64,000 nt of DNA, taken from positions 868,001 through 932,000 of the forward strand of contig NZ_CP133779.1 in assembly GCF_034347425.1 (NCBI RefSeq). Direction: 5' to 3'. The notes under the pieces were generated by a model that did no database searches, was not told where the DNA came from, and saw nothing but the letters and a program-made list of their open reading frames with translations. A program made the translations under genes and the position numbers. This document shows, in pieces, positions 35,420-45,326 of this stretch. The stretch is from Undibacterium sp. CCC3.4. GTDB taxonomy: Bacteria; Pseudomonadota; Gammaproteobacteria; Burkholderiales; Burkholderiaceae_D. Numbering within the stretch: the stretch's first letter is position 1; every line of letters begins with the position of its first letter.

Positions 35420-37225
35420 TTAGCGCGCATCCAATTTCTGCAGCGATTGTAAAAATATTGGTGCATTTTGGTAGCCGACCACGCGGCTATCCGGAATTTC
35501 TGTCATCGTAGCCGGATCAAAGAAAATAATGCCAGGCGGCCCGAACAAACCAAAGCGTTTCAACAATGCTTTATCTTCGGCATTATTGGCGGTCACATCA
35601 GCTTGCAGCAGCAACATCGTATCCATGCGGGCTTTGACGCGTTCGTCGCTGAAGCTGAGTTTTTCCATCTCTTTACAAGACACGCACCAGTCGGCATAGA
35701 AGTCGAGCATGGCGAGCTTGCCTTTGTTTTGCGCCAAAGCTGCATCAAGCTCCGCTACGCTACGTATGCGCTGAAAATGGGTAGTATGCGGTGCGGCACC
35801 GTACAGATGTGCCAAGGGCGAGATGACATCACGCCCACCACTGAGTACGCCGACCAATTGCGCCAAACCGAGCAAACCAAGTGCGAAGGCAAAGGCTTTC
35901 GCCGGTTTGCCGGCGCGATGGAAAAATAGTTGATAGCCTGCATATCCGAGCAAAATCACCGCCCAAGCAGCCATTTGTGCCGCCACCGGTATCACCGGCG
36001 AGATCATCCACAAAGCCATGGCCAACATCAAGACGCCGAAAAAGCGCTTGATACTCTCCATCCACACCCCGGCGCGCGGCAACAAGCTGCCGGCCGACAA
36101 ACCGAGTATCAACAAGGGTACGCCCATACCGAGCGCAATGGCGAACATGGCAGCCGCACCGACGACGACATCGCGGGTTTGGCTAATATACACCAAGGCA
36201 CCGAGCAAGGGGCCGGTGACGCAGGGGCCGACGATCAAGGCCGAAATCGCCCCCATCAAAAAGACCCCGAATAATTTACCAAACTTGCTGTTGCGTTGAC
36301 CTTCAGAAACCAGCGTCAGCCGCGTTTGCAAGGCCGCCGGCATTTGCAACTGATACACATTGAACATCGACAGCGCCAAGCCGACCATCAGCAGGGCAAA
36401 TGCCGACAGCACCCAAGGGTTCTGCAAGCTCGCTGCCAAGCCTTCACCAGCCAAGCCGGCAGCCACCCCTATGCCGGTGTAAACCAAGGCCATACCAAGC
36501 ACATACGCGATCGAGAGCACGAAGCCGCGCACCCGACTGATGCCAGCCCCTTCGCCGACGATGATAAACGACAGAATCGGTACCATAGGCAACACGCAAG
36601 GCGTCAACGACAGACCTAAGCCCAACAGAAAGAATAAGGGTAGGATCACCAACATCTTGCCGCTCTTCAAGGCCGAGCTGAGCGAGCCGGCTTCATCAGC
36701 CGGTGCCGCCGCTGTGCCAGCGCCTGACTCCGGCGAGTCAACGGCAGCCGCAGTGGCGGCGGGCAAACTCGGTGGCAGCAATTTATGGACGCTCTCCATC
36801 GGTGGATAACATAAACCTTGATCGGCACAGCCTTGGCGCCCGACCTTGAGAGTAAATTCGCCGCCTGCCTGCACAGGAACATGCACGATCAAAGAATGGC
36901 GATAGGTTTCAACTTCTTTCTGGAAGGTTTCGTCAAACTTGATCTTGCCCTTAGGCAGTTCCGGCGCACCGAGTTGCGCGTCATCCGAAGTGAACTTCAA
37001 ACGTTCGCGGTATAAATAATAGCCGTCGGCAATATGCAGCGTCACCTCGGCCATGCTTGGCGTCAGCATTTTCGCCTCGGCGGTGAACGCGACTTCCGGA
37101 TCGAGGAAGTCGTCGGCATGCGCGAAAGATGCCAAACCCAAGCAGAAAGCCCATGCCAAGTAAGTAAGTAAGGGCAACAGAGTCTGTTGTGCGTATGAGG
37201 ACGCGGCATTGCGCAGCTGTGTCAT
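35420..37225 (-). CDS. dsbD: Thiol:disulfide interchange protein DsbD
   Basis: DsbD carries reducing power from cytoplasmic thioredoxin to periplasmic DsbC, CcmG-like and other oxidised proteins. The 601-aa protein has a signal peptide (ending SFAHA), an N-terminal alpha domain with the cysteine pair Cys133/Cys139 (GCADQGLCYPP), eight membrane helices with the redox cysteines in LTPCVLPMVPIL and VGPCVTGPLLGAL, and a thioredoxin-like C-terminal domain with CVSC (Cys514/Cys517). All three cysteine pairs are intact. It supports cytochrome c assembly, whose genes are nearby. Confidence 0.96.
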   Translation of the reverse strand: MTQLRNAASSYAQQTLLPLLTYLAWAFCLGLASFAHADDFLDPEVAFTAEAKMLTPSMAEVTLHIADGYYLYRERLKFTSDDAQLGAPELPKGKIKFDETFQKEVETYRHSLIVHVPVQAGGEFTLKVGRQGCADQGLCYPPMESVHKLLPPSLPAATAAAVDSPESGAGTAAAPADEAGSLSSALKSGKMLVILPLFFLLGLGLSLTPCVLPMVPILSFIIVGEGAGISRVRGFVLSIAYVLGMALVYTGIGVAAGLAGEGLAASLQNPWVLSAFALLMVGLALSMFNVYQLQMPAALQTRLTLVSEGQRNSKFGKLFGVFLMGAISALIVGPCVTGPLLGALVYISQTRDVVVGAAAMFAIALGMGVPLLILGLSAGSLLPRAGVWMESIKRFFGVLMLAMALWMISPVIPVAAQMAAWAVILLGYAGYQLFFHRAGKPAKAFAFALGLLGLAQLVGVLSGGRDVISPLAHLYGAAPHTTHFQRIRSVAELDAALAQNKGKLAMLDFYADWCVSCKEMEKLSFSDERVKARMDTMLLLQADVTANNAEDKALLKRFGLFGPPGIIFFDPATMTEIPDSRVVGYQNAPIFLQSLQKLDAR

Positions 37226-37430
37226 GGTGTTCCTGTGTAGTCCACCGGCGGCTGCAAGCTAAGCAGCAAACCCAGAGGTGGCATGATTTCAAATGTAACA
37301 TACGTGTGAGCCGGTTTGCGCGTTCGATACCGTGCGCCGCTGCCCGCCTGCCGCCGCTATTCTAACAAGCTTGCCACTAACCTGCACAGCGGGCGGCGCG
37401 CCAGCTTGTGCTGCCACAATCGCCGAGACG

Positions 37431-37459
37431 AAAAAAAACCGCCACGAGGGCGGTTTTTT
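37431..37459 (-). terminator. Terminator after rplQ
   Basis: CCGCC (37439-37443) and GGCGG (37449-37453) form a stem with an ACGAG loop; A-rich on the left and T6 on the right make it usable both ways. It ends the leftward ribosomal cluster 26 bp after the rplQ stop. The remaining 200 bp up to dsbD hold no gene that I can see. Confidence 0.88.
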
Positions 37460-37484
37460 CATTCAAGAACACAAGCTGCGCAAA

Positions 37485-37880
37485 TTACTCTGCAGTCGGT
37501 GCATCTTCTACATCCGAAACGTCCGGACGATCCATCAGTTCGACATACGCCATAGGCGCATTGTCACCAACGCGGAAACCCATTTTCAGGATACGCAGGT
37601 AACCACCGTTACGATTAGCGTAACGTGGGCCGAGTTCAGCGAACAATTTCAACACCATTTCACGATCGCGCAGACGCGAGAAAGCCAAACGTTTGTTTGC
37701 CAATGTGTCTGTTTTACCCAAAGTCAGAATCGGTTCGATAACGCGACGCAATTCTTTAGCTTTTGGCAAAGTTGTTTTGATTGCTTCGTGACGCAACAGA
37801 GAAACTGTCATGTTGCGCAGCATAGCCAAACGGTGGGATGAAGTACGATTAAGCTTACGTAAGCCGTGACGATGACGCAT
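37485..37880 (-). CDS. rplQ: 50S ribosomal protein L17
   Basis: L17 lies near the exit of the peptide tunnel on the large subunit. The 131-aa protein begins [17 protein letters not shown], the universal L17 start, and contains [18 protein letters not shown]. It ends the alpha operon, but 122 bp and a terminator-like hairpin separate it from rpoA. Confidence 0.97.
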   Translation of the reverse strand: MRHRHGLRKLNRTSSHRLAMLRNMTVSLLRHEAIKTTLPKAKELRRVIEPILTLGKTDTLANKRLAFSRLRDREMVLKLFAELGPRYANRNGGYLRILKMGFRVGDNAPMAYVELMDRPDVSDVEDAPTAE

Positions 37881-37962
37881 GGTATTTCCTTTCAGATTTC
37901 ATTGCCAGCTCTTCTATCGACAAACATCTTGCCGCGGGCCGGTAAATAATGGGGACAACAAT

Positions 37963-37991
37963 AAAAAACCGCCGCGCCACTTGGCCCGGCG
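37963..37991 (-). terminator. Terminator-like hairpin between rpoA and rplQ
   Basis: CGCCG and GCC pair with GGC and CGGCG (8 pairs, one internal mismatch, ACTT loop). In the leftward direction the stem is followed by six T residues. It begins 11 bp after the rpoA stop and would attenuate expression of rplQ. Confidence 0.72.
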
Positions 37992-38002
37992 ATCAGACTA
38001 AA

Positions 38003-38980
38003 TTACTTTTCCAAGCCAGCAGGTGGCCAGTTTTCCAGCTTCATGCCCAAAGACAAACCACGGGAAGCCAATACTTCTTTGATTTCGTTCAAAGATTTGC
38101 GACCCAAGTTCGGTGTCTTCAACAGCTCGTTTTCGCTGCGCTGTATCAAATCGCCGATGTAGTAAATATTTTCTGCTTTGAGGCAGTTCGCCGAGCGGAC
38201 TGTCAATTCCAAATCATCAACCGGACGCAACAATACCGGATCAACGGCCGGTGCGCGCGATGGCGCTTCAGCAGCAGCTTCGGTACCTTCGAGTGCAGCG
38301 AAGACATTCAATTGATCAACCAAGACGCGTGCCGATTGACGGATCGCTTCTTCCGGTGTGATGACACCGTTGGTTTCGATATTGATGATGAGCTTGTCGA
38401 GATCGGTACGTTGTTCGACGCGCGCCGACTCAACCGAATACGATACGCGACGCACTGGCGAAAACGATGCATCCAAAATCATACGACCGATGGTTTTGTT
38501 AGCATCTTCCGACAAACGACGGACGTTACCCGGTACATAACCGCGACCTTTTTCAACCTTGATCTGCATGTCGAGCTTACCGCCGGCAGTCAGATTGGCA
38601 ATGACGTGCTCAGGATTGATCAGTTCAACATCATGCGGCAAATCGATATCGGAAGCCAACACTGCGCCTTCGCCATCTTTCTTCAAAGTCAAGGTAACTT
38701 CATCACGGCTATGCAACTTGAAGACAACGCCTTTCAAGTTCAACAAAATATCTACGACGTCTTCTTGCACGCCATCGAGTGAAGAATATTCATGAACCAC
38801 GCCGGCAATGGTGACTTCCGTCGGCGCATAACCTGTCATTGTCGACAGCAATACACGGCGCAAAGCATTCCCGAGTGTATGGCCATAGCCACGCTCAAAC
38901 GGTTCCATCACAACTTTTGCATGGCCAGGGCCGAGCATTTCAACGTCGATGATACGTGGTTTCAAGAGATTATTTTGCAT
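38003..38980 (-). CDS. rpoA: RNA polymerase alpha subunit
   Basis: Alpha dimerises to start RNA polymerase assembly and contacts UP elements and activators. The 325-aa protein has the N-terminal domain (about residues 1-232, with [20 protein letters not shown]) and the C-terminal domain (about 248-325, with [20 protein letters not shown] and [11 protein letters not shown]). The two are joined by a flexible Ala/Pro-rich linker ([16 protein letters not shown]). Alpha operon member between rpsD and rplQ. Confidence 0.98.
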   Translation of the reverse strand: MQNNLLKPRIIDVEMLGPGHAKVVMEPFERGYGHTLGNALRRVLLSTMTGYAPTEVTIAGVVHEYSSLDGVQEDVVDILLNLKGVVFKLHSRDEVTLTLKKDGEGAVLASDIDLPHDVELINPEHVIANLTAGGKLDMQIKVEKGRGYVPGNVRRLSEDANKTIGRMILDASFSPVRRVSYSVESARVEQRTDLDKLIINIETNGVITPEEAIRQSARVLVDQLNVFAALEGTEAAAEAPSRAPAVDPVLLRPVDDLELTVRSANCLKAENIYYIGDLIQRSENELLKTPNLGRKSLNEIKEVLASRGLSLGMKLENWPPAGLEK

Positions 38981-39035
38981 GCAATGTCCTTTTCAATACC
39001 CTCGGTTCATTACACCGATAAGGCTGATGGCACTA

Positions 39036-39069
39036 AAGAAAAAACCTGCCTGTCGTAAAACAGGCAGGT
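39036..39069 (-). terminator. Terminator-like hairpin between rpsD and rpoA
   Basis: A perfect 9-bp stem (ACCTGCCTG 39044-39052 with CAGGCAGGT 39061-39069) and 8-nt loop is followed leftward by TTTTTTCTTT. It has all features of a rho-independent terminator and begins 14 bp after the rpsD stop, inside what should be one operon. Confidence 0.8.
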
Positions 39070-39082
39070 CAAGATACGAATA

Positions 39083-39706
39083 TTAACGGGAGTACAATTC
39101 AACGATCAGCGATTCGTTGACATCGTGGCAGATGTCGCTACGATCTGGCATGGCTTTGAATGTGCCTTCCAGTTTCTTAGCATCAACTGCAACCCAAGTT
39201 GGCATACCCGATTGCTCTGCCAACGACAGCGCTTCAGCGATACGAACTTGTTTTTTAGCTTTTTCACGAACAGCAACAACGTCACCAGCTTTAACTTGGA
39301 ACGAAGCGATGTTGACAACAGTACCGTTGACTGTGAAAGCCTTGTGGCTCACCAACTGACGTGCTTCAGCGCGTGTCGAGCCGAAGCCCATGCGGTAAGC
39401 AACGTTGTCGAGACGGGATTCCAACAATTTCAACAGTGTTTCGCCGGTATTGCCTTTTTGACGATCAGCTTCAGCGAAGTAGCGGCGGAACTGACGTTCC
39501 AAAATGCCGTACATACGTTTAACTTTTTGCTTTTCGCGCAATTGATTACCGTAATCAGAGGTACGAGCACCGGAAGTGCGACCATGCTGACCTGGTTTTG
39601 CATCTAACTTACATTTTGAATCCAATGAGCGACGTGCGCTTTTCAGAAACAGATCCGTGCCTTCGCGGCGGGATAATTTTGCTTTAGGTCCGATGTAACG
39701 TGCCAC
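39083..39706 (-). CDS. rpsD: 30S ribosomal protein S4
   Basis: S4 is a primary 16S rRNA binder that nucleates the small subunit and, in enterobacteria, represses its own operon. The 207-aa protein begins [16 protein letters not shown] and carries the S4 RNA-binding domain ([20 protein letters not shown]). No zinc-binding cysteines, so it is the usual C-minus form. The flanking hairpins on both sides make it an almost separate transcript segment. Confidence 0.98.
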   Translation of the reverse strand: MARYIGPKAKLSRREGTDLFLKSARRSLDSKCKLDAKPGQHGRTSGARTSDYGNQLREKQKVKRMYGILERQFRRYFAEADRQKGNTGETLLKLLESRLDNVAYRMGFGSTRAEARQLVSHKAFTVNGTVVNIASFQVKAGDVVAVREKAKKQVRIAEALSLAEQSGMPTWVAVDAKKLEGTFKAMPDRSDICHDVNESLIVELYSR

Positions 39707-39825
39707 AGTATTTTCCTTTTATAAATGACGCAGAACAAGCTGCGCTAGTCTGATCTGCTTGCAACCAGACAGTGGTCTTATCTCAGTCTACAGCCTGGGC
39801 TGTCTACCTGAATAAAAAGTTCACA

Positions 39826-39900
39826 ACACAAAACCCGCCAACGAAATGGCGGGTCTGCATTCTAACGCGAAACGCGTGAGAATGCCAGCAGCAAATGCTG
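39826..39900 (-). terminator. Three tandem hairpins between rpsK and rpsD
   Basis: Reading leftward, the first two stems after rpsK are CAGCA/TGCTG (39886-39900) and a long interrupted stem GCATTCT+ACGCG with its complement (39857-39885). The third is ACCCGCCA/TGGCGGGT (39833-39854) followed by TTTGTGTTG. The last resembles a terminator with an imperfect T-run. They fill the 208-bp gap between rpsK and rpsD and could be sites of attenuation or S4 control. Confidence 0.6.
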
Positions 39901-39914
39901 CCGCTTGATATTGC

Positions 39915-40319
39915 TTAGATACGACGACGCTTTGGAGGGCGGCAGCCGTTATGTGGTACTGGTGTGACGTCCTGGATCAAGGAAATCTTGATGCCGAGAT
40001 TGTTCAATGCGCGAACCGAAGATTCACGACCTGGGCCTGGGCCCTTGATGCGAACTTCCAGATTCTTGATACCGCATTCAACAGCAACTTTACCGGCCGC
40101 TTCCGCTGCAACCTGCGCGGCGAAAGGTGTCGATTTACGTGAGCCTTTAAAACCAGCACCGCCAGCAGTTGCCCATGAAAGCGCATTGCCTTGACGATCA
40201 GTGATCGTGATGATGGTGTTATTGAAAGAAGCATGAACGTGTGCGATACCTTCTGCAACGTTCTTTTTAACTTTCTTACGAGCACGTGCTGCTGCTGCGT
40301 TATTTTGTGCTTTTGCCAT
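39915..40319 (-). CDS. rpsK: 30S ribosomal protein S11
   Basis: S11 shapes the mRNA exit platform of the small subunit. The 134-aa protein contains [20 protein letters not shown], the [14 protein letters not shown] loop and ends PPKRRRI, all typical. It follows rpsM by 31 bp in the alpha operon. Confidence 0.98.
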   Translation of the reverse strand: MAKAQNNAAAARARKKVKKNVAEGIAHVHASFNNTIITITDRQGNALSWATAGGAGFKGSRKSTPFAAQVAAEAAGKVAVECGIKNLEVRIKGPGPGRESSVRALNNLGIKISLIQDVTPVPHNGCRPPKRRRI

Positions 40320-40350
40320 AATAATTTCCTTGGATCCGGGCTAGCCCAGA

Positions 40351-40716
40351 TTATTTCTTCAGAGATTGAGCTGCTTTCCGTGGGCCTTTGCGTGTACGTG
40401 CGTTAGTACGTGTACGTTGACCACGGCAAGGTAAGCCTTTACGATGGCGCATGCCACGGTAGCAACCTAAGTCCATCAAGCGTTTGATGTTAATGGACAA
40501 TTCACGACGCAAGTCGCCTTCGACGATAAATTTACCGATTTCGTCGCGAAGCTTCTCGAGTTCGTTGTCATCCAGATCCTTGACTTTTTTACTTGTCAAA
40601 ACACCTGTAGCTTCACAGATTTTCTGTGAGCGTGGACGGCCAATACCATAGATAGCTGTTAAGCCGATTACGGTATGCTGATGATTTGGGATATTAACCC
40701 CTGCGATACGTGCCAT
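40351..40716 (-). CDS. rpsM: 30S ribosomal protein S13
   Basis: S13 sits in the small-subunit head and contacts the P-site tRNA and L5. The 121-aa protein starts [20 protein letters not shown] and has the basic C-terminal tail [16 protein letters not shown]. It follows rpmJ after 28 bp. Confidence 0.98.
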   Translation of the reverse strand: MARIAGVNIPNHQHTVIGLTAIYGIGRPRSQKICEATGVLTSKKVKDLDDNELEKLRDEIGKFIVEGDLRRELSINIKRLMDLGCYRGMRHRKGLPCRGQRTRTNARTRKGPRKAAQSLKK

Positions 40717-40744
40717 TCGTTATTCCTCGTTCAATAACGTTAAA

Positions 40745-40858
40745 TTAACCTTGGCGCTGTTTATGGCGTGGTTCTGTGCAAATAACACGAACAACACCTT
40801 TGCGCTTGATGATTTTGCAATTGCGGCAAATCCGCTTAACTGATGCGAGAACTTTCAT
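40745..40858 (-). CDS. rpmJ: 50S ribosomal protein L36 (37 aa)
   Basis: This short gene encodes [20 protein letters not shown]..., 37 aa, standard for L36. The zinc ribbon ligands Cys11, Cys14, Cys27 and His32 are all present, so it is the zinc-containing (C-plus) paralog. It lies between the damaged infA and rpsM. Confidence 0.96.
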   Translation of the reverse strand: MKVLASVKRICRNCKIIKRKGVVRVICTEPRHKQRQG

Positions 40859-40890
40859 ATTGCCCTCTTCCCTTCTTGTTCACTTTTAAT

Positions 40891-41108
40891 TTACTTGGTT
40901 CGGAACACGATACGCGCCCGGCTCAAATCGTAAGGCGTCAGTTCCACTGTCACCTTATCGCCTGGAAGAATGCGAACAGTTTCGTTCGCATCTTCCCTGA
41001 AATATGGCCTAGTACAACATGCCCGTTTTCCAACTTAACTCGAAATGTTGCATTCGGAAGATTCTCGAGAACCTCGCCCTGCATCTGAATAACGTCGTCT
41101 TTGGCTAT
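40891..41108 (-). pseudogene. infA: infA, translation initiation factor IF-1, apparently disrupted
   Basis: The secY-rpmJ gap holds a full-length IF-1 homolog that does not read as one frame. The first part reads [20 protein letters not shown] and continues to GHISGKMR, then turns into [11 protein letters not shown] and stops at TGA 40950-40952. One base shift later the frame resumes as [20 protein letters not shown] and ends RIVFRTK, TAA at 40891. The total is 218 nt, one short of the 219 expected for 72 codons plus stop. Where the ATG should be (AAAATGGCC) the sequence has ATA (41106-41108); a GTG six codons upstream is the only usual start codon near and has no ribosome site. IF-1 is normally essential, so a second infA elsewhere, or a sequence error, must be supposed. 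Confidence 0.85.
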
Positions 41109-41135
41109 TTTTACTGCTGCCCCCACAAAACGGTA

Positions 41136-42473
41136 TTACCGCGTAGGGATCCCGCCTTTAAAATTCGCTTTGCGAAGAAGTGAGTCATACTGCTGAGACA
41201 TTACATAGTTCTGAACTTGCGCCATGAAATCCATGGTAACGACCACAATAATCAGCAGCGATGTGCCACCGAAATAAAATGGAACTTTCCACTTGGCAAT
41301 CAAGAATTCCGGCAACAGACAAACCAGCGTAATATACACGGCACCTGCCAGTGTCAGACGCATCAATATCTTATCGATATAACGCGCCGTTTGATCACCT
41401 GGTCGAATACCGGGTACAAACGCACCGCTCTTCTTCAAGTTATCAGCTGTCTCTTTGCTGTTGAATACCAAAGCGGTATAAAAGAAGCAGAAGAAAATAA
41501 TGGCAGCTGCATACAATAAAGCATGAATCGGCTCGCCTGGTGCCATCGAAGCGGCAAGATCTTTGAGGAAGGTAATAAAACCACTCGTCGAAGACTCTGC
41601 ACCCTTCGCAAACCAGCTAGTAATTGTCGCTGGAAACAAGATGATGGAAGAAGCAAAAATTGGAGGAATAACACCCGCCATATTCAACTTCAAAGGCAAA
41701 TGACTGCTCTGCCCACCATACACTTTATTTCCAACCTGACGCTTCGCATAATTGACCAGGATCTTGCGTTGGCCACGTTCCACGAATACCACCAGGAACG
41801 TCACAGCCGCTGCAATCACACAAATCAACAAGACCGAGGCCGGATGCATAGAGCCGGTGCGAACCAGCTCAAACAGGCTGCCTAAGGCATTGGGCAAACC
41901 AGCAGCGATACCGGCGAAAATGATAATGGATATACCATTACCAAGACCACGTTCGGTAATCTGCTCGCCCAGCCACATCAGAAACATCGTTCCCGTTACC
42001 AACGTTACTACAGTAGTCAGGCGGAAAGCCATCCCCGGGTCGATAACCAGACCAGGCTGCGCTTCCAAACCAAAGGCAATGAAATATGCCTGCACCGTTG
42101 CCAGAAGCAAAGTGCCGTACCGCGTATATTGAGTAATCTTTCTGCGCCCGGATTCGCCTTCTTTCTTCAGCGTTTCCAGTTGCGGAGAGACGATCGACAT
42201 CAACTGCATGATGATCGACGCCGAAATATACGGCGTAATCCCGAGTGCGAACACGGCGAACCGTGATAAAGCACCGCCGGAGAACATGTTAAACATACCC
42301 AAAATACCGCCTTGGTTTTGTTTGAACAGGTCTGTCAATGCATTCGGATCTATACCAGGAACTGGTACATGAGCACCAATCCTGTAGACCACGAGTGCGG
42401 CGAGCAAGAACCAAAGCCGAGACCAAGGAAATCCGCTTGCTGCACTTTTAGCTTGTTGAGGAGATGTTGCCAA
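41136..42473 (-). CDS. secY: Preprotein translocase subunit SecY
   Basis: SecY is the channel of the Sec protein export pathway. The 445-aa protein has ten membrane helices, the plug and first-helix region ([15 protein letters not shown]), [16 protein letters not shown], and cytoplasmic loop 5 ([18 protein letters not shown]). It is the last large gene of the spc operon, 25 bp after rplO, and precedes the damaged infA. Confidence 0.98.
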   Translation of the reverse strand: MATSPQQAKSAASGFPWSRLWFLLAALVVYRIGAHVPVPGIDPNALTDLFKQNQGGILGMFNMFSGGALSRFAVFALGITPYISASIIMQLMSIVSPQLETLKKEGESGRRKITQYTRYGTLLLATVQAYFIAFGLEAQPGLVIDPGMAFRLTTVVTLVTGTMFLMWLGEQITERGLGNGISIIIFAGIAAGLPNALGSLFELVRTGSMHPASVLLICVIAAAVTFLVVFVERGQRKILVNYAKRQVGNKVYGGQSSHLPLKLNMAGVIPPIFASSIILFPATITSWFAKGAESSTSGFITFLKDLAASMAPGEPIHALLYAAAIIFFCFFYTALVFNSKETADNLKKSGAFVPGIRPGDQTARYIDKILMRLTLAGAVYITLVCLLPEFLIAKWKVPFYFGGTSLLIIVVVTMDFMAQVQNYVMSQQYDSLLRKANFKGGIPTR

Positions 42474-42498
42474 TTATTGCTCCGGTATTTGCACTGAA

Positions 42499-42930
42499 TT
42501 AAGCGATCGTACCACCAGCTGCTTCGATTGCTGCCTTAGCGCCTTTAGTGACGATCAAGCCGTTCAAAGTAACTTTCTTGGAAATCGCACCAGACAAGAT
42601 CACACGAACTACACGTGCGAGCTCAGAAACGACACCGGCTTGTTTCAAAGCCAAAATATCAATTTCAGTGACTGGCAGATTTTCGAGATCAGTCAGACGA
42701 ACTTCTGCTTTAAACGGCGTTGCCAGTGATTTAAAACCACGTTTAGGCAAACGACGTTGCAGAGGCATTTGACCGCCTTCGAAACCGACTTTATGAAAGC
42801 CGCCCGAACGGGATTTTTGGCCTTTATGACCGCGACCCGCTGTCTTACCCATACCTGAACCGATACCGCGACCAACACGACGTTTGTAGTGTTTTGCGCC
42901 ATCAGCAGGTTGTATGTTATTCAATTCCAT
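42499..42930 (-). CDS. rplO: 50S ribosomal protein L15
   Basis: L15 binds 23S rRNA late in large-subunit assembly. The 143-aa protein has the glycine- and arginine-rich N-terminal arm ([20 protein letters not shown]) and [20 protein letters not shown]. It follows rpmD in the spc operon after 28 bp. Confidence 0.98.
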   Translation of the reverse strand: MELNNIQPADGAKHYKRRVGRGIGSGMGKTAGRGHKGQKSRSGGFHKVGFEGGQMPLQRRLPKRGFKSLATPFKAEVRLTDLENLPVTEIDILALKQAGVVSELARVVRVILSGAISKKVTLNGLIVTKGAKAAIEAAGGTIA

Positions 42931-42958
42931 AATTTGCTCCGAACATAAGCCTTACGAC

Positions 42959-43141
42959 TTACGCTACAACCTTCACAAGATACGAGACTTTGTTGATCAT
43001 GCCGCGTACTGCTGGCGTGTCTTCCAATTCAGAGACTGAATTGACACGACGCAGACCCAAACCACGTACGGTTGCACGGTGATCCTGGCGTGTGCCGATC
43101 AGACCTTTGACCAATTGCACTTTAACTGTCTTAGTAGTCAT
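42959..43141 (-). CDS. rpmD: 50S ribosomal protein L30
   Basis: L30 is a small 23S rRNA binder. ATG 43141 gives the 60-aa [20 protein letters not shown] with GGAGAG just upstream; a longer frame overlapping rpsE is rejected. It ends with the typical [13 protein letters not shown]. Only 10 bp separate it from rpsE. Confidence 0.96.
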   Translation of the reverse strand: MTTKTVKVQLVKGLIGTRQDHRATVRGLGLRRVNSVSELEDTPAVRGMINKVSYLVKVVA

Positions 43142-43151
43142 CGCGCTCTCC

Positions 43152-43670
43152 TTAACCGAGGATTTCTTCAACGCTCTTGCCACGCTTTGCAGCGATTTCA
43201 GATGGAGTACTCATCTTGGCCAGACCGTTTAAAGTTGCACGAACCATGTTGTAAGGATTTGTGGAGCCGTTGGATTTAGCAACGACGTTCACAATACCCA
43301 TTACTTCAAAAATCGCGCGCATTGGACCACCGGCGATAACGCCAGTACCTTCTTTTGCTGGAGAAATCATGACGGAAGATGCGCCGTGCTTGCCAGTAAC
43401 GGTGTGTTGCAGAGTACCGTTCTTCAAAGTCACTTTGATCATCTTACGACGTGCTTCTTCCATCGCTTTTTGTACGGCAACAGGAACTTCTTTCGACTTC
43501 CCTTTGCCCATACCGATACGGCCATCGCCGTCACCTACGACTGTCAGCGCTGCGAAGCCCATGATACGACCACCCTTAACCACTTTGGTTACACGGTTGA
43601 TCGCGATCATTTTCTCGCGCATGCCATCGTCCGGCTTGTCGGCTGCTGTTTTTGCTTGCATTTTTGCCAT
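43152..43670 (-). CDS. rpsE: 30S ribosomal protein S5
   Basis: S5 helps decoding accuracy and mRNA unwinding at the ribosome entry. The 172-aa protein has the S5 double-stranded RNA binding domain ([20 protein letters not shown]) and [19 protein letters not shown]. It also has the [13 protein letters not shown] segment, which holds the usual spectinomycin-region context upstream. spc operon, between rplR and rpmD. Confidence 0.98.
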   Translation of the reverse strand: MAKMQAKTAADKPDDGMREKMIAINRVTKVVKGGRIMGFAALTVVGDGDGRIGMGKGKSKEVPVAVQKAMEEARRKMIKVTLKNGTLQHTVTGKHGASSVMISPAKEGTGVIAGGPMRAIFEVMGIVNVVAKSNGSTNPYNMVRATLNGLAKMSTPSEIAAKRGKSVEEILG

Positions 43671-43682
43671 GACAAATTTTCC

Positions 43683-44045
43683 TTAGAACTTCAGGCCAGC
43701 TTCGCGGGCAGCTTCTGCAAGCGCCTTGATGCGGCCATGGTAACGGAAACCGGAGCGATCAAACGCAACTTCGGTAACCCCTGCTTTGATTGCCTTCTCT
43801 GCTACTCGCTTGCCGATCAAGCTTGCGGCGGAGGTGTTGCCACCCGCGCCGGACTTGCCAGCCAACTCTGCACGTACTTCGGCCTCTAAGGTCGAAGCCG
43901 AAGCCAACACTTTGGCATCTGGGCCAATGATGTTGGCATAGATGTGCAGGTTGGTACGATGCACGGCCAGGCGATTCACTTTGAGTTCTGCGATCTTGGC
44001 ACGGGTTTGACGTGCGCGGCGCAGACGTGATTGTTTCTTGTCCAT
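43683..44045 (-). CDS. rplR: 50S ribosomal protein L18
   Basis: L18 carries 5S rRNA into the large subunit with L5. ATG 44045 gives the 120-aa [20 protein letters not shown]; a TTG two codons upstream is less likely. GGGG stands eight bases before the ATG. Ends with [20 protein letters not shown], the conserved C-terminus. Confidence 0.97.
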   Translation of the reverse strand: MDKKQSRLRRARQTRAKIAELKVNRLAVHRTNLHIYANIIGPDAKVLASASTLEAEVRAELAGKSGAGGNTSAASLIGKRVAEKAIKAGVTEVAFDRSGFRYHGRIKALAEAAREAGLKF

Positions 44046-44057
44046 CGTCAACCCCTA

Positions 44058-44591
44058 TTACTTCTTCTTGGTTTCTTTAATCACAACCACTTCGTCCGAA
44101 TAACGGACACCCTTGCCTTTGTAGGGCTCTGGGCTGCGGTATGCACGGACTTCAGCTGCCACTTGACCTACTTGCTGCTTATTAACCCCTTTGATCAGGA
44201 TTTCAGTAGGTGTTGGCGTAGCACAGGAAACGCCTTCTGGCATTTGATGTACGACTGGATGTGAAAAACCTAAAGACAAATTCAATTTGTCACCTTGGGC
44301 TTGTGCTTTATAACCAACGCCGACCAAATTCAGTTTGCGTTCGAAGCCTTTTGTCACACCGCTGACCATGTTATTGACGAGGGCACGCAGGGTGCCTGTC
44401 ATTGCATTGGCTTCACGGGATTCATTAGCTGGCGCAAAACTCAAAATGCCGCTGTTGTCTATAATTGTCACCAAGCCGTTTAAGCTTTGTGTCAACACGC
44501 CCATAGGGCCTTTTACTGTAATCTGCTCTGCTGAAATTGCAACTTCTGCACCGGCCGGCAAAGCGATTGGCATCTTACCTACTCGAGACAT
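44058..44591 (-). CDS. rplF: 50S ribosomal protein L6
   Basis: L6 lies near the factor-binding site of the large subunit. The 177-aa protein starts [17 protein letters not shown] and has the two related L6 domains, ending [20 protein letters not shown] with a basic tail. spc operon, 12 bp after rpsH. Confidence 0.98.
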   Translation of the reverse strand: MSRVGKMPIALPAGAEVAISAEQITVKGPMGVLTQSLNGLVTIIDNSGILSFAPANESREANAMTGTLRALVNNMVSGVTKGFERKLNLVGVGYKAQAQGDKLNLSLGFSHPVVHQMPEGVSCATPTPTEILIKGVNKQQVGQVAAEVRAYRSPEPYKGKGVRYSDEVVVIKETKKK

Positions 44592-44603
44592 CTTTCACTC
44601 CCC

Positions 44604-44999
44604 TTAGGCGACGTAGCAAATAACTTCGCCACCGACACCGGTTGCGCGCGCTTTGCGGTCAGTCATGACGCCTTTTGGTGTGGACACAATGGCCACGCCC
44701 AAACCGTTCATCACATTTGGAATCTCGTCTTTACCTTTGTAAATACGGAGACCTGGGCGTGAAACACGCTCCAAACGCTCAATAACAGGACGTCCTGCAT
44801 AATATTTCAAGCCGATTTTTAATTCGGACTTACCTGCAGTTTCCAAAACTGCGAAATCTTCAATGTAACCTTCGTCTTTAAGTACCATTGCGATAGCAAT
44901 TTTAACTTTGGAAGACGGCATTGCAACGACAGTTTTATGAACAACTTGTGCGTTACGGATGCGGGTCAGCATATCGGCGATAGGATCGCTCATACTCAT
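44604..44999 (-). CDS. rpsH: 30S ribosomal protein S8
   Basis: S8 organises the central domain of 16S rRNA and in E. coli represses the spc operon. The 131-aa protein starts [18 protein letters not shown]; the first ATG is chosen because GGAG lies eight bases ahead. The C-terminal RNA-binding motif [18 protein letters not shown] is present. Confidence 0.98.
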   Translation of the reverse strand: MSMSDPIADMLTRIRNAQVVHKTVVAMPSSKVKIAIAMVLKDEGYIEDFAVLETAGKSELKIGLKYYAGRPVIERLERVSRPGLRIYKGKDEIPNVMNGLGVAIVSTPKGVMTDRKARATGVGGEVICYVA

Positions 45000-45013
45000 T
45001 GCTTATTCTCCTA

Positions 45014-45319
45014 TTACCAGCTGGCTTTAGTCATACCGGGAACTTCACCACGCATGGCGACTTCACGGAGTTTAATACGGCCCAAACCGAACTTACGGAA
45101 TGTGCCACGCGGACGACCTGTCAAAGCGCAACGATTACGCTGGCGGGTCGGATTAGAATTACGTGGCAAAGCCTGCAACTTCAGACGGGCGATATAACGC
45201 TCTTCTTCGGTTTTTGATTGGTCATCAATGATGGCCTTCAATTCGGCGCGCTTGCCGGCGAATTTCTTCACCAGGTCTGCACGCTTTTGCTCACGATTAA
45301 TCAGTGCCAATTTTGCCAT
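45014..45319 (-). CDS. rpsN: 30S ribosomal protein S14 (zinc-free type)
   Basis: S14 binds the head of the small subunit. At 101 aa, with only one cysteine ([17 protein letters not shown]), it is the long, zinc-independent C-minus form usual in proteobacteria. It starts [20 protein letters not shown]. spc operon, 7 bp after rplE. Confidence 0.98.
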   Translation of the reverse strand: MAKLALINREQKRADLVKKFAGKRAELKAIIDDQSKTEEERYIARLKLQALPRNSNPTRQRNRCALTGRPRGTFRKFGLGRIKLREVAMRGEVPGMTKASW

Positions 45320-45326
45320 GGCAGCC

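Noticed and set aside
37949..38782. 277-aa plus-strand frame across rpoA
   Set aside because: Antisense of rpoA with no independent support.
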